From Streptomyces flavofungini (GTDB lineage: Bacteria; Actinomycetota; Actinomycetes; Streptomycetales; Streptomycetaceae): DNA of 64,000 nucleotides. The notes beneath the pieces were generated by a model. It was not told where the DNA came from, did no database searches, and saw only the letters and a list, made by a program, of their open reading frames with translations. The stretch lies in NCBI RefSeq assembly GCF_014650815.1, contig NZ_BMVR01000004.1, forward strand, positions 310,001-374,000, read 5' to 3'. The translations under genes were made by a program, and so were the position numbers. This document shows, in pieces, positions 44,795 to 53,692 of the stretch. Within the stretch, counting starts at the first letter, position 1, and every line of letters starts with the position of its first letter.

Positions 44795-47026
44795 TCACTC
44801 GGCCCCGGCGAGCACGGAACGCACCTGCTTCGCGATCGCGTACGTGTCCCCGGTGGGGCGGACCGCGAGGCGGCCCGGGTTCCGGGTCCAGCGGTCCTCC
44901 AGCGCGAACCAGTCGATGTCCTTCGGCGCGCGGCCCTCGTCGAGCGCGGCGCGCAGCTCGTCGAAGTACGTCTTCCAGCGCAGCCGGTACAGGCCGCCGA
45001 CCAGGCCCGCCCACTCCCGGTTCGCGTAGTCCTTCAGGCCCGCGTCGGCCCCGGCGCGGGTGCCCCACACGGTCAGCAACGACAGCTGGTCGTAAGCCAG
45101 TTGGTCCCGTTCGCGGGCGTCGGCACCCCAGCCCCGGGCGTCGGCGAGCGCCCGGCCGAGGAGATGCCGGGCGTCGGTGGCCACGAGCCGGTCGAGGAGG
45201 TCGATCAGGCCGAGCCAGGTGCGGGTCAGCTCGTGGAAGCGGGCGGTGTCCCGCCGGTCGTAGGCGTCCTTGATCCGCGGCAGCAGGACCCGACTGCGGT
45301 TGGACAGGGCCTGCCGGGCCACGTCGAGCAGATCGCGGCGGTACGCGGACGACCCGCGCAACTCCCGGCGCACCGCGAGGAGCCTCCCGAGCGCGGGCTC
45401 GAAGTCGGCCGCCTCGTAGCGCAGCTTCTTCGGCGACCAGGAGGCCGCCGACGTCACCCCGAGCCCGGGCCGCGCGCCGAACAGACCGTCGGCACCCTCG
45501 GCCCACTCGTCCGCGCGCGTCGTGCCGTAGACGGTGCGGCGCAGCACGTCCCAGGCGGCCCGCGCGTGCGGGTCGGCCGCCCCGTAGCGCGCCACCGACC
45601 ACGCGTCGAACCACGCCTTCAGGTCCAAGTCGCCGTCCAGCCAAGGCAGTTCGGAGAACAGGGTGAACGCCGCCGGGTTGTTGTCGGCCGCCTCCGGCAT
45701 GAGCGCGATGCCGCGCAGGGTGCTGCCGTCCTTGGTGCGCCACTTCTCGTACAGCTCCGCCCAGTCCGGCGTGTTCGCGCCGAGGACCGTGTGCCCGCCG
45801 AAATTCCAGATCGAGCCGAAGGTGTACGGCGTAGAGCCCCAGTCGGACTCGCGGTCGGTGACCGTGGGGAAGCGGTCGCTGAGCCCGTCGACGACGAGCA
45901 TGCGGGACTTGTCGACGGCGTCCGTGATGGCCTTCGGCGGATTGTGCTGCCAGCCCAGGATCACCCAGAGCGCGCCCGGGTGGGCGGTCCGCAGCGCCTT
46001 CTCGACGCTCTTCGCGGCCTCGCCGACCGGCACGTCACCGGGCTTGCCGCCCTCGTGCAGCAGGTCCATCTTGTACATCGTCGACGGGCCGATCAGCTCG
46101 TCCTGCACCCGGTAGAACGCGGCGGCCACGCGCGCGAACGCGTCGGTGCGCGGGTCCAGCCAGTCCGGCCGCGCGAAGCCCACCCAGTCGCCCTGCGGCA
46201 CGGTCGCCGCCCCCGGATTGCGGTCGGCGAAACCGGGCGGGACGGTGCCGAAGTAGCCGGGCAGGACCGCCGTCATGCCCAGCTCGCGGGCCCGGTCGGC
46301 GATGCGGCGGCCGAGGCGGGCGCGCTTGGCGAGCAACTGCCGCGACACGGGGTGCGGGAAGGACGACATGTTCTGCAGCAGCCACCACGGCTGGTGCGCG
46401 GGACCCGGCACCCAGGCCCGCAGCTCCTCGTCGTCGTACCCGAACTCCTGAAACGTCCGGTGATAGACGGCGTCGGCCCCGGCGTACACCAGGACCTCGT
46501 TGTAGCCGTGCAGGGCGAGTACGTCGAGTTCGTGCTCCCAGTAGGTCCAATCGGCGTAGGCGTTCACATAGCCGTCGTTGGTGTCGTTGAGGACGAAGCG
46601 GTGCGGGACGTCGGCGCGCCGGGTGACGGGGGCGCCGGGGTCGGGGAGCGTCGCGGGGAGGTCGAGCTGGTCGCCCGCCCAGGTGATCGAGGCGTGCGCG
46701 GTGTGCTGCAAGTAGTGCCGCAGACCGGTGAGTTGGACGGCTGCGGTGGGTCCCGAGACGACGACGCGACCGCGCTTTCCGGACACCCGGAAGGCGTCGT
46801 CGCCCGGCACCGTCTTGAACGTGATCTGCTCCCAGTGGTCGGGGAGCAGCCGCCGCGCCGCCGCGGTGGCCGCGGCGGCGGGCCCGGCCCCGGAGCGCGT
46901 ACTGACCGAGACGCCGGGCGCTGGGCCGCCCGCGCCCTGCGACGAGGCGGGCGAACAGGCCACCGCGGCACCGGCGGTGCCGGCGAACGCGGTCAGGACG
47001 GTGCGACGGCGGGGCGGGTGCGGCAT
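44795..47026 (-). CDS. Alpha-N-acetylglucosaminidase, glycoside hydrolase family 89
   Basis: 743 residues in the three-domain NAGLU layout: an N-terminal alpha/beta domain (LLPDHWEQITFKTV), a TIM barrel (YWEHELDVLALHGYNEVLVY, then GWQHNPPKAI and FGSIWNFGGHT) and a helical C-terminal domain. It cleaves terminal alpha-GlcNAc, for instance from mucin-type or heparan-like glycans. The N-terminus has RRRTVLTAFAGTAGAAVAC: a twin-Arg start and a lipobox-like Cys, so it may be exported folded and lipid-anchored. Confidence 0.9.
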   Translation of the reverse strand: MPHPPRRRTVLTAFAGTAGAAVACSPASSQGAGGPAPGVSVSTRSGAGPAAAATAAARRLLPDHWEQITFKTVPGDDAFRVSGKRGRVVVSGPTAAVQLTGLRHYLQHTAHASITWAGDQLDLPATLPDPGAPVTRRADVPHRFVLNDTNDGYVNAYADWTYWEHELDVLALHGYNEVLVYAGADAVYHRTFQEFGYDDEELRAWVPGPAHQPWWLLQNMSSFPHPVSRQLLAKRARLGRRIADRARELGMTAVLPGYFGTVPPGFADRNPGAATVPQGDWVGFARPDWLDPRTDAFARVAAAFYRVQDELIGPSTMYKMDLLHEGGKPGDVPVGEAAKSVEKALRTAHPGALWVILGWQHNPPKAITDAVDKSRMLVVDGLSDRFPTVTDRESDWGSTPYTFGSIWNFGGHTVLGANTPDWAELYEKWRTKDGSTLRGIALMPEAADNNPAAFTLFSELPWLDGDLDLKAWFDAWSVARYGAADPHARAAWDVLRRTVYGTTRADEWAEGADGLFGARPGLGVTSAASWSPKKLRYEAADFEPALGRLLAVRRELRGSSAYRRDLLDVARQALSNRSRVLLPRIKDAYDRRDTARFHELTRTWLGLIDLLDRLVATDARHLLGRALADARGWGADARERDQLAYDQLSLLTVWGTRAGADAGLKDYANREWAGLVGGLYRLRWKTYFDELRAALDEGRAPKDIDWFALEDRWTRNPGRLAVRPTGDTYAIAKQVRSVLAGAE

Positions 47027-47148
47027 GCGGGGCTCCGGGGGGTCGGGGCGGGTGGCGGGTACCGAAGTGACTCTTGCCCGGCCCCGCCCCGTTCCGTAAC
47101 CCTCTGGCCGGAGGTTGCTCTGCCCGTCACCGTGCCGTCGGCCGCCGT

Positions 47149-47751
47149 TCAGGCCGCGGGCTGCGTCCGCCGGAAGTAGTCGTTGCCGCTGCCGTCCGGC
47201 CAGGCGAAGGTGAGCTGCCCCCCGCTGAGCCGGGCCGTCCCCGCGGCCGACTCACCCATGCAGGTCGCGCGGATCACCATGGCCGAAGTGATGCTGCCGG
47301 GGCAGGACTTGCCGCCGGACGCCATGTTCATCGAGGTGCCGTTGATGGTGAGGACGATGAGCCGCCCGCCGGTGCCGCGCCGCACGTGGTACCAGGTGCC
47401 CTGCACGGACTGCGGCCCGGAGGCGGGGCGCGTGGTCTTCTTCGGGGGCACGGCGGGGGCGCTGGCGCGGGGCTTGGTGGGGGTGGCCGCGGCGGTCGGG
47501 CGGCTGGTGCGCGTCGGCGTCGGGGAGGCGGTCGTCTTCTTCGTACGGCTCGGGGTGGGCGACGCGGTCTTCTTGCCGTCGGCCTTCTCGCCCTCCTCGG
47601 CGCCCTTTCCGTCGTCCTTCGCGGGCTCCTCCACGGAGCCCGTGGAACCCGACGCGCCCTTGTCGCTCTTCTCGTCGTCACCTCCGCATCCGGTGAGCGC
47701 GAGGGCGAGCACGGCGGTGACGCAGGTGGCAACGGCAGGTATTCGACGCAC
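47149..47751 (-). CDS. Lipoprotein with a Lys/Thr/Pro-rich linker
   Basis: 200 residues from a GTG at 47751 (AGGA seven bases before). The signal VATCVTAVLALALTGCGG ends in the lipobox LTGC. About 90 residues of Lys-, Asp-, Thr- and Pro-rich linker follow (KKTASPTPSRTKKTTASPTP), then a small C-terminal domain, VQGTWYHVRRGTGGRLIVLT to the end, with two Cys. The domain is not recognised. Surface-anchored. Confidence 0.72.
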   Translation of the reverse strand: MRRIPAVATCVTAVLALALTGCGGDDEKSDKGASGSTGSVEEPAKDDGKGAEEGEKADGKKTASPTPSRTKKTTASPTPTRTSRPTAAATPTKPRASAPAVPPKKTTRPASGPQSVQGTWYHVRRGTGGRLIVLTINGTSMNMASGGKSCPGSITSAMVIRATCMGESAAGTARLSGGQLTFAWPDGSGNDYFRRTQPAA

Positions 47752-48002
47752 AGAGAAGTCCTGAATTCCGGGTCTGGTGGGGGGACTTGGAGGAGCCTGC
47801 CACACGCCGGAACGCGAGATCCAGGGCCACCAAACATGTTCCCGGGATTACTTCGACTGCACCCCGGACCACCTCGATTCATCGGATCAGCAGGCACCGT
47901 ACGCCCCAACTAATCCCCAGGAGGGTCCCGTTCCTCCCATTGACATCGGATGTATCTGCTCCTACGTTCCCGAGCGTTCCGTCAACGAACAGGAGCCCGC
48001 AC

Positions 48003-49844
48003 ATGCGTCGCAGAGTCCCCACGCTCGCCCTGCTCCTCACCGCGGCCCTCGCGGCCACGGCCCTCCCGACGGCCACCGCCGCGCCCGCCCCGGAGCAGTC
48101 CGCCCCCGACAAGTCGCCCCGGCCGACCATGGGCCCCGGCACCGACCACGCCGCCGACGACCCCTTCACCGCCGACCGCACCAACTGGTTCCGGCAGGAC
48201 CGCTTCGGCATGTTCATCCACTTCGGCGCGTACTCGAACCTGGAGGGCGAGTACCGGCGCCCCGACGGCACCGTGTGCCGCAACGCCGAGTGGATCCAGC
48301 GCCAGTGCAAGATCCCCAAGGACGCCTACGAGAAGCAGGCGCAGGCCTTCGACCCCGCGGACTTCGACGCGAAGGCGGTCGTGCGGGCGGCCAAGGACGC
48401 GGGGATGAAGTACATCGTCATCACGTCCAAGCACCACGAGGGCTACGCGATGTGGCCGACGAAGGTCAACTCCTGGAACCTGCGCGACCATTCGTCGTTC
48501 GACAAGAACCGCGACATCCTCGCCGAACTGAAGAAGGCCGCCGACGAGGCGGGCATCAAGCTCGGCTTCTACTACTCGATCTGGGACTGGCACGACCCGG
48601 ACTTCGCGGACCCGGCGACCTTCCCGAAGTACGAGAAGCGCATGTACGCGCAGCTCAAGGAGCTGGTCGACAACTATGACCCGGCGCTGCTGTGGTTCGA
48701 CGGCGAGTGGGACACCGAGGACCCGCACAACCCGTGGACCTCGAAGGACGGCGAGCGCCTGGAGTCGTATCTGCGCGGCCTGAACCCCGACCTCGTCATC
48801 AACAACCGCGTCGGCAAGCGCCGCGTGGTCGACGGCGACTACGGCACGCCCGAGCAGGAGATCCCCGACGCGCCGGTCGACGGCCAGCTCTGGGAGTCCT
48901 GCATGACGCTCAACGACAACTGGGGCTTCGCCCGCTACGACCAGAACTGGAAGTCGAGCACGAGCCTCGTCCGCAATCTGCTCGCCACCACGTCCCGCAG
49001 CGGCAACTACCTCCTGAACGTCGGCCCCGACGCGCGCGGCCGCGTCCCGCAGCCGTCCGTCGACCGCCTCAAGGAGATGGGCACCTGGCTGCGCACGGCG
49101 GGCCAGGGCGAGGCGGTGTACGGGGCGCGCTACGGCGGGCTGGTCGCGGAGCCGAAGTGGGGTGCGGTGAGCCGCAAGGGCGACAAGCTGTACGCGGCGG
49201 TCACGCAGTGGCCCGGGGCGGGCAAGCCCCTGCACCTGACCGCGCGCACCGACTTCAAGGTCACGTCGGCCCGCGTGCTCGGCAGCTCCCAGCGGGTCAC
49301 CGTCACCCGGTCCGGCGACGGCTTCGACGTGACCCCCTCCGGCGCCGCGACGAACCCGACCGCCACCGTGATCGAACTGACCGTGGACCCCGGCCGCACG
49401 GCCCGCCCCGGCAAGGGCAGGGGCCTCAAGCAGGAGATCTTCGACAACCCGGAGCTGTCCGGCACCCCGAAGGTCACCCGCACCGACCCGACGGTCAACC
49501 ACGCCTGGAAGTTCGGGGGTTCACCGGCCGTGTCCATCCCCTCCGACCGCTTCGGCGTCCGTTGGACGGGCTCGGTCGAGCCGCGCCGCACGGAGACGTA
49601 CACCCTCACGACGGTCTCCGACGACGTGGTCCGCGTCTGGATCGACGGCAAGCTCGTCATCGACTCGTGGAATCCGCACGAGCCGAAGGTCGACAAGGCG
49701 CAGGTGGCACTGACGGCCGGGAAGCGCCACAGCATCCGCGTCGACTACGCGGAGAACACCGGTGAGGCGCACATGAAGCTGCTGTGGTCGAGCCCGAACC
49801 AGTCCCAACAGGTCGTTCCCAGAACACAGTTGTTCACGCGGTAG
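48003..49844 (+). CDS. Secreted alpha-L-fucosidase (GH29) with a PA14-like domain
   Basis: 613 residues. A Sec-type signal (RRRVPTLALLLTAALAATAL) is followed by a GH29 catalytic domain: RFGMFIHFGAYS, YIVITSKHHEGYAMW, YYSIWDWH and the nucleophile Asp in LLWFDGEWD near residue 231. A beta-rich region follows, then at about residues 465-605 a PA14-like module (GVRWTGSVEPRRTETYTLTT, DDVVRVWIDGKLVIDSW) for carbohydrate binding. AGGAG lies seven bases before the ATG. With the GH89 and GH46 genes it suggests growth on amino- and fucosylated glycans. Confidence 0.9.
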   Translation: MRRRVPTLALLLTAALAATALPTATAAPAPEQSAPDKSPRPTMGPGTDHAADDPFTADRTNWFRQDRFGMFIHFGAYSNLEGEYRRPDGTVCRNAEWIQRQCKIPKDAYEKQAQAFDPADFDAKAVVRAAKDAGMKYIVITSKHHEGYAMWPTKVNSWNLRDHSSFDKNRDILAELKKAADEAGIKLGFYYSIWDWHDPDFADPATFPKYEKRMYAQLKELVDNYDPALLWFDGEWDTEDPHNPWTSKDGERLESYLRGLNPDLVINNRVGKRRVVDGDYGTPEQEIPDAPVDGQLWESCMTLNDNWGFARYDQNWKSSTSLVRNLLATTSRSGNYLLNVGPDARGRVPQPSVDRLKEMGTWLRTAGQGEAVYGARYGGLVAEPKWGAVSRKGDKLYAAVTQWPGAGKPLHLTARTDFKVTSARVLGSSQRVTVTRSGDGFDVTPSGAATNPTATVIELTVDPGRTARPGKGRGLKQEIFDNPELSGTPKVTRTDPTVNHAWKFGGSPAVSIPSDRFGVRWTGSVEPRRTETYTLTTVSDDVVRVWIDGKLVIDSWNPHEPKVDKAQVALTAGKRHSIRVDYAENTGEAHMKLLWSSPNQSQQVVPRTQLFTR

Positions 49845-49865
49845 AACGTTCGTTTTGGAACTGGT

Positions 49866-50447
49866 TCAGAGGTCCGCGAGCGTGCTGTCCACCGTCGCCA
49901 GGAGAGCCTTCCGGTCGTCCTGGACCCGGCTCAGCACGCGCAGGCCGTAGTACGTGCTCTGCACCAGGCGGGCCAGGGCGCGGGCGTCGCGTCCGGACGG
50001 GATCTCGCCCGCGGCCTGGCCCGCGCCCACGACCGCGCACAGCTCGTCCTCGACCCGGTCGAAGCAGCGCCGCACGGCGCTCTTGACGTCCGGGTCGAGG
50101 GCGGCGACCTCGACGGCGGCGTTCATGGCGAAGCAGCCGCGCCGCCCCTCGGCGTCGTCGAGGTCGCTGTCGATGGAGTGCAGCATCATGGCGCGCAGCC
50201 GCTCCTTCGCGGAGCCGGGCTCGTTCAGGCGCGCGACCTGCTCGGCGGTGACCGTCGCGTAGTACCGCTCAAGGGCGCGCAGATACAGTTCGCGCTTGCC
50301 GCCGAAGGTGTTGTAGAGGCTCGAAGGGCCGAGGCCCGTGCTGTCGCACAGGTCGCGGGTGGACGTGCCCTCGTACCCGTGGCGCCAGAAGGTCTCCATG
50401 GCGGCGGTGATGACGCGGTCCTCGTCGAACTGTCGTGGCCTGGCCAT
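49866..50447 (-). CDS. TetR/AcrR-family regulator of the adjacent MFS exporter
   Basis: 193 residues from the ATG at 50447. RPRQFDEDRVITAAMETFWR and TSTRDLCDSTGLGPSSLYNT followed by FGGKRELYLRAL give a standard TetR N-terminus. GCFAMNAAVEVAALDP fits the TetR_C group common beside drug exporters. It starts 10 bp after the stop of the MFS gene on the same strand. GTTTTGAA-type palindromes lie before both genes, so autoregulation and exporter control are likely. Confidence 0.85.
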   Translation of the reverse strand: MARPRQFDEDRVITAAMETFWRHGYEGTSTRDLCDSTGLGPSSLYNTFGGKRELYLRALERYYATVTAEQVARLNEPGSAKERLRAMMLHSIDSDLDDAEGRRGCFAMNAAVEVAALDPDVKSAVRRCFDRVEDELCAVVGAGQAAGEIPSGRDARALARLVQSTYYGLRVLSRVQDDRKALLATVDSTLADL

Positions 50448-50457
50448 GGGCCGGAGC

Positions 50458-51720
50458 CTACCCGTTTTGGAATACCTTTTCAAAACCCGCACTGTTCGCA
50501 CTGTCCGCTGCGCCCGTCGGGTCGGCAGGATCAGCCGGGTCCGCCAGGGGTGCCCGCCCTTGAGTCCGCGCCGTCGCCCGCTCAAGCCGTCCCGCCCACA
50601 GCGCCCCCGCGCCCCCGAGCCCCGCGAGCCCGGCCCCGACCCAGGCCACCGACGTGTACCCGTACCCGGCGCCGATGGTGAGGCCGCCGAGCATCGGGGC
50701 AAGGGTGTTGCCGACGTTGAACGCGGCGGTGTTGGTCGCGCCGACGAGGGTGGGCGCGTCGGGGGCGAGGCCGAACACCCGGGACTGCAGGGCCGGGTTG
50801 GTGACGTAGCCCGCCATGCCGAGCAGGAAGACGAGGACGAGCACGACGGCGATGGCGGTGTCCGCGGTGAGCGCGAGGGCCGCCGAGATCACGGCGAGCC
50901 CGCCGAGCCCCCACCCGAGCGTGCCGACGGCGTGTGCCTGCGCGGTGCGGCTGCCGATGAGCAGGCCGAGCATGCCGCCCGCCCCGAACAGCGCGAGCGC
51001 GGCGGGCACCAGGCCTTCGCTCAGTCCGCTCTCGTCGGTGAGGAGGGCGGCGAGGTAGGAGAAGGTGACGATGACCGCACCGAAGGCCAAGCCGGTGATG
51101 GCGTACGACAGCCACAGCTGCGGCTGCTTCATGCCGCGCAGCTCGGCGCGCACGGACGACACCTCCGGCGAGCCCCGGCCGCCCGGCACGGCGAGCGCGG
51201 TCGCGGCCAGGCTGACGGCGGTCGCCGCGGCCACCGCCCAGAAGGCGGCGCGCCAGCTCGCGGACTGGCTGAGGACGGTACCGGCCGGGACGCCGACGAT
51301 CGTCGCGAGCGTCAGACCGCCCGCGACCAGGCCGACTGCCTTGCTCTTGGCCGCACTCGGCACGAGCGCCACGGCCGTGGCGACGGCCACGCCCCAGAAC
51401 CCGGCGTACGCGAGCGCGCTGACGATGCGGGTCGCGAACAGCACGCCGTAGCCCGGCGCGAGCGCGCCCACGACATGCCCCGCGATGAACACGGCCTGGA
51501 GCAGCACGAGCGCCGTGCGCCGTGGCCAGCGCAGCGTCGCCACGGCGAGCAGGGGCGCGCCGACGACCATGCCGATCGCGAACGCCGAGATCAGCAGACC
51601 GGCGTCGGGTATGGAAACACCCAGGTCATCGGCCATGCCGGGGAGTAGCCCCGACAGCATGAACTCCGATGTTCCCTGGGTGAAGATGCCGAGCGCCAAC
51701 ACATAGACCGCGAGCGGCAT
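50458..51720 (-). CDS. MFS drug-type exporter (DHA1, Cmx-like)
   Basis: 420 residues, 12 membrane helices. The N-terminus PLAVYVLALGIFTQGTSEFM, with GLLPGMADDLGVSIPDAGLL, is typical of the Cmx/CmlR-like drug exporters of actinomycetes. ATG at 51720 with GGGAGGG six bases before. The C-terminal tail is Pro/Ala/Asp-rich. Two operator-like palindromes lie 49-110 bp upstream, and the co-oriented TetR gene follows. The substrate is unknown. Confidence 0.87.
   Translation of the reverse strand: MPLAVYVLALGIFTQGTSEFMLSGLLPGMADDLGVSIPDAGLLISAFAIGMVVGAPLLAVATLRWPRRTALVLLQAVFIAGHVVGALAPGYGVLFATRIVSALAYAGFWGVAVATAVALVPSAAKSKAVGLVAGGLTLATIVGVPAGTVLSQSASWRAAFWAVAAATAVSLAATALAVPGGRGSPEVSSVRAELRGMKQPQLWLSYAITGLAFGAVIVTFSYLAALLTDESGLSEGLVPAALALFGAGGMLGLLIGSRTAQAHAVGTLGWGLGGLAVISAALALTADTAIAVVLVLVFLLGMAGYVTNPALQSRVFGLAPDAPTLVGATNTAAFNVGNTLAPMLGGLTIGAGYGYTSVAWVGAGLAGLGGAGALWAGRLERATARTQGRAPLADPADPADPTGAADSANSAGFEKVFQNG
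50464..50486. promoter_or_regulatory. Operator-like palindrome before the TetR gene, inside the MFS 3' end
   Basis: GTTTTG-N11-CAAAAC at 50464-50486, 17 bp before the TetR start. It overlaps the last codons of the MFS gene (FEKVFQNG) and resembles the site at 51769-51792. Confidence 0.6.
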
Positions 51721-51768
51721 GGAGGTCCCTCCCTGGTTGTGGCTGGTGGTCGCGACGGGGCGCGATTC

Positions 51769-51830
51769 GTTTTGAATCAGTCGCTTCAAAACCCGGGACG
51801 GACCTTAACATATTCTGAAGCAAGTGCTTC
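51769..51830. promoter_or_regulatory. Operator pair upstream of the MFS exporter
   Basis: GTTTTGAAtcagtcgcTTCAAAAC (51769-51792, perfect 8-bp arms) and GAAGCAagTGCTTC (51817-51830, followed by AAAAC). They share GTTTTGAA/TTCAAAAC with the site before the TetR gene. Confidence 0.65.
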
Positions 51831-51956
51831 AAAACGAGGCGAGGGGGAGGTGCGGGAGGCACGCGGGAGGTGAGGGAGGCGCGGGAAGCGGGAGGCAGCC
51901 GTCAGCGCGGTGCCGGGATGGAGCGCCGACGCGTAAGGCTCCTCGTGGGTGTCCTG

Positions 51957-52703
51957 CTAGCTCTCGCCCTTGGGCGGCGCGGCGGGGGTGCGCAGCGCGT
52001 CGGCCGAGCCGCGGGCCTCGGTGGCGCGGTGGCGGTGTTCGGCCGTCTGCTGGGCGCGGTGACGTCGTCCGTGCTCGTGGGCCAGGGCGTCCTCGGCTTT
52101 GGCCAGTGCCTCGGCCGCCGCTACGGCCCGCTCCCGCAGCAGGCGCGCCCGGGCCTGCAGGATCTTGAGCGGCACCGGGTCCTGCGCCGCCATCCGCTGG
52201 GTTGCGGCTTTGGTCTCCCGGTTGATGCTGGCCTGTTCCCGTAGGTCCGCCGCATCCGAGCGGCGCAGTGCCGCCTTGCTGCGGTCCAGGCGCTCCTGAC
52301 TGGCCGCCAGCAGTACCTGGGACCGTCCGATCTGCTCGTACGAGCACTTCCGGATGCTCGGGGTCGAATCCCCCGCTGCGCGACTCCGTGCGTCCAGTAG
52401 CTTCTTCTGAGCGGTGAGCTTGTCCTGCCACGCGTCCACGCTGGCCTCCCGCTGGTCGGCGGCGGCTTCCCGCTGGTTGGCGGCGGCTTCCCGTTGGTTG
52501 GCGGCGGCGTCGCGTTGGTCGGCCGTGGTTTCGCGTTGGTTGGCGGCGGCGTCGCGTTGGTCGGCCGTGGTTTCGCGTTGGTTGGCGGCGGCGTCGCATT
52601 CGTCGGCCGATTGATGTCGTTCATCGGCGCCTTGCCCGCGCTGGTCGTCGGGCTGTGCGTCGTCGATCGTCCGGGAGGGTTCGTCCAGCGGGTCAGTGCC
52701 CAT
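51957..52703 (-). CDS. Heptad-repeat coiled-coil protein
   Basis: 248 residues from the ATG at 52703. Residues ~30-90 are tandem seven-residue units of the type AANQRET-TADQRDA, coded by near-perfect 21/42-bp repeats. The rest is mostly helical and highly charged (REQASINRETKAATQRMAAQ). No signal or membrane segment. A long soluble coiled coil is expected; the function is unknown. The ribosome site is weak (GGAGG, 13 bases away). Confidence 0.65.
   Translation of the reverse strand: MGTDPLDEPSRTIDDAQPDDQRGQGADERHQSADECDAAANQRETTADQRDAAANQRETTADQRDAAANQREAAANQREAAADQREASVDAWQDKLTAQKKLLDARSRAAGDSTPSIRKCSYEQIGRSQVLLAASQERLDRSKAALRRSDAADLREQASINRETKAATQRMAAQDPVPLKILQARARLLRERAVAAAEALAKAEDALAHEHGRRHRAQQTAEHRHRATEARGSADALRTPAAPPKGES
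52441..52598. repeat. Tandem 21/42-bp repeats coding the heptads
   Basis: The 42-bp unit at 52494-52535 is repeated exactly at 52536-52577, and half a unit follows. The flanking 21-bp units are diverged forms. This is a hot spot for length change that keeps the reading frame. Confidence 0.88.
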
Positions 52704-52841
52704 GCTGCCAGTATGCCCGCCTCCGAAGCCGACGAGAGTCGGCAAGACGTCCCGTGCCGCGATCCGTGACGCGCTCGCCGGACTTCGCAACAATGCCCAC
52801 GCTCGCCCGTGCGCACATCCTCGCCCCCCACAGGAGACCCC

Positions 52842-53522
52842 ATGAGACTCCGGCTGATCATCGCCCAGTTACTGTGCGCCGCCCTCGCGGCCCTCGGCCT
52901 GCTCGCCGCCCCCACGGCCACCGCCGCCCCTGCCCAGACGGCGGTCCGCGGCGGCGACGTCCTCTACTCCGCCAGTGGCCGCTGCCCGGTGGCCTTCAAC
53001 GTCACCAACGGCACGCGCTTCTACGGGATCATGGGCGGCCACTGCGGCACCGTCGGCACCCAGTGGTACGCCGACCCCCGCCTCACCGTTCCGGTCGGCG
53101 TGACCGACACCGTCGTCTTCCCCCGCAGCAGCTACGCGCTCGTGCGCTACACGAACACCGGCCTGACCTACCCCAGCGAGATCAGGGCCGGAAGCCAGAT
53201 CATCCGCATCAACCGCGCCCCGCAGCCCGTCGTGGGCCAGCAGATCTGCCGTACGGGCCCCACGACCGGCCTGCACTGCGGGACCATCCAGTCCCTGAAC
53301 GCCTCGGTCACCTTCCCGGAGGGCACCGTGTACGGCCTCATCCGCACGAACGTCTGCGCCGAGCCCGGCGACACGGGTGGCCCCGGATTCGCCGGGGACG
53401 CGGCGCTCGGCATCGTCGTGGGCGGCAGCGGCAACTGCGCGTCCGGCGGCACGACGTACTTCCAGCCGCTGCCCCCGATCCTCAGCGCGCACGGCCTCCG
53501 GGTCGGGTACGCGCGTACCTGA
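52842..53522 (+). CDS. Secreted S1-family protease homologue, catalytic residues altered
   Basis: 226 residues with a Sec signal (LRLIIAQLLCAALAALGLLA, cleavage near ATAAPA) and a chymotrypsin/streptogrisin-type fold without a long pro-region. The catalytic His is in GIMGGHCGT. The position of the catalytic Asp (usually ND-Y in NDYALVRYTN) reads SS-Y, and the catalytic Ser (usually GDSGG) is Thr in EPGDTGGPGF. Two of three triad residues are therefore substituted. Four Cys suggest two disulphides. AGGAG precedes the ATG. It may act as a binder or inhibitor rather than a protease. Confidence 0.75.
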   Translation: MRLRLIIAQLLCAALAALGLLAAPTATAAPAQTAVRGGDVLYSASGRCPVAFNVTNGTRFYGIMGGHCGTVGTQWYADPRLTVPVGVTDTVVFPRSSYALVRYTNTGLTYPSEIRAGSQIIRINRAPQPVVGQQICRTGPTTGLHCGTIQSLNASVTFPEGTVYGLIRTNVCAEPGDTGGPGFAGDAALGIVVGGSGNCASGGTTYFQPLPPILSAHGLRVGYART

Positions 53523-53549
53523 CGACAAGGGAACCGCGGCGAAGTCTTC

Positions 53550-53691
53550 AGCCCGTCCGGCGTTTGAGGACGAGGCGCGGAGCGCCGATCCGGCGGTGGC
53601 CCGTCCCCACCCGAAGGGGACACCCACCCCCGGGGTCCAGGGGCGGAGCCCCGGGATCGGAGAAGGGGCGGGCCCGGGGCGCCCCGCGAGG
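53550..53691 (-). repeat. Intergenic GC-rich repeat at a convergent gene junction
   Basis: About 140 bp that, in reverse complement, matches 63318-63459 at roughly 90%. It includes a CCCCGGGG/GGGGCGGAGCCCC hairpin and ACGCCGGACGGGCT. It lies between the convergent S1 and LuxR genes and probably acts as a two-way terminator. Confidence 0.75.
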
Positions 53692-53692
53692 C

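Noticed and set aside
49849..49868. GTTTTGGAACTGGTTCAG after the fucosidase as a further TetR operator
   Set aside because: Only one half-site matches, and it lies at the 3' ends of two convergent genes where an operator has no obvious use.
52441..52610. CRISPR-like array
   Set aside because: The repeats are contiguous 21/42-bp units without spacers and lie in frame in a coiled-coil gene. No cas genes are present.
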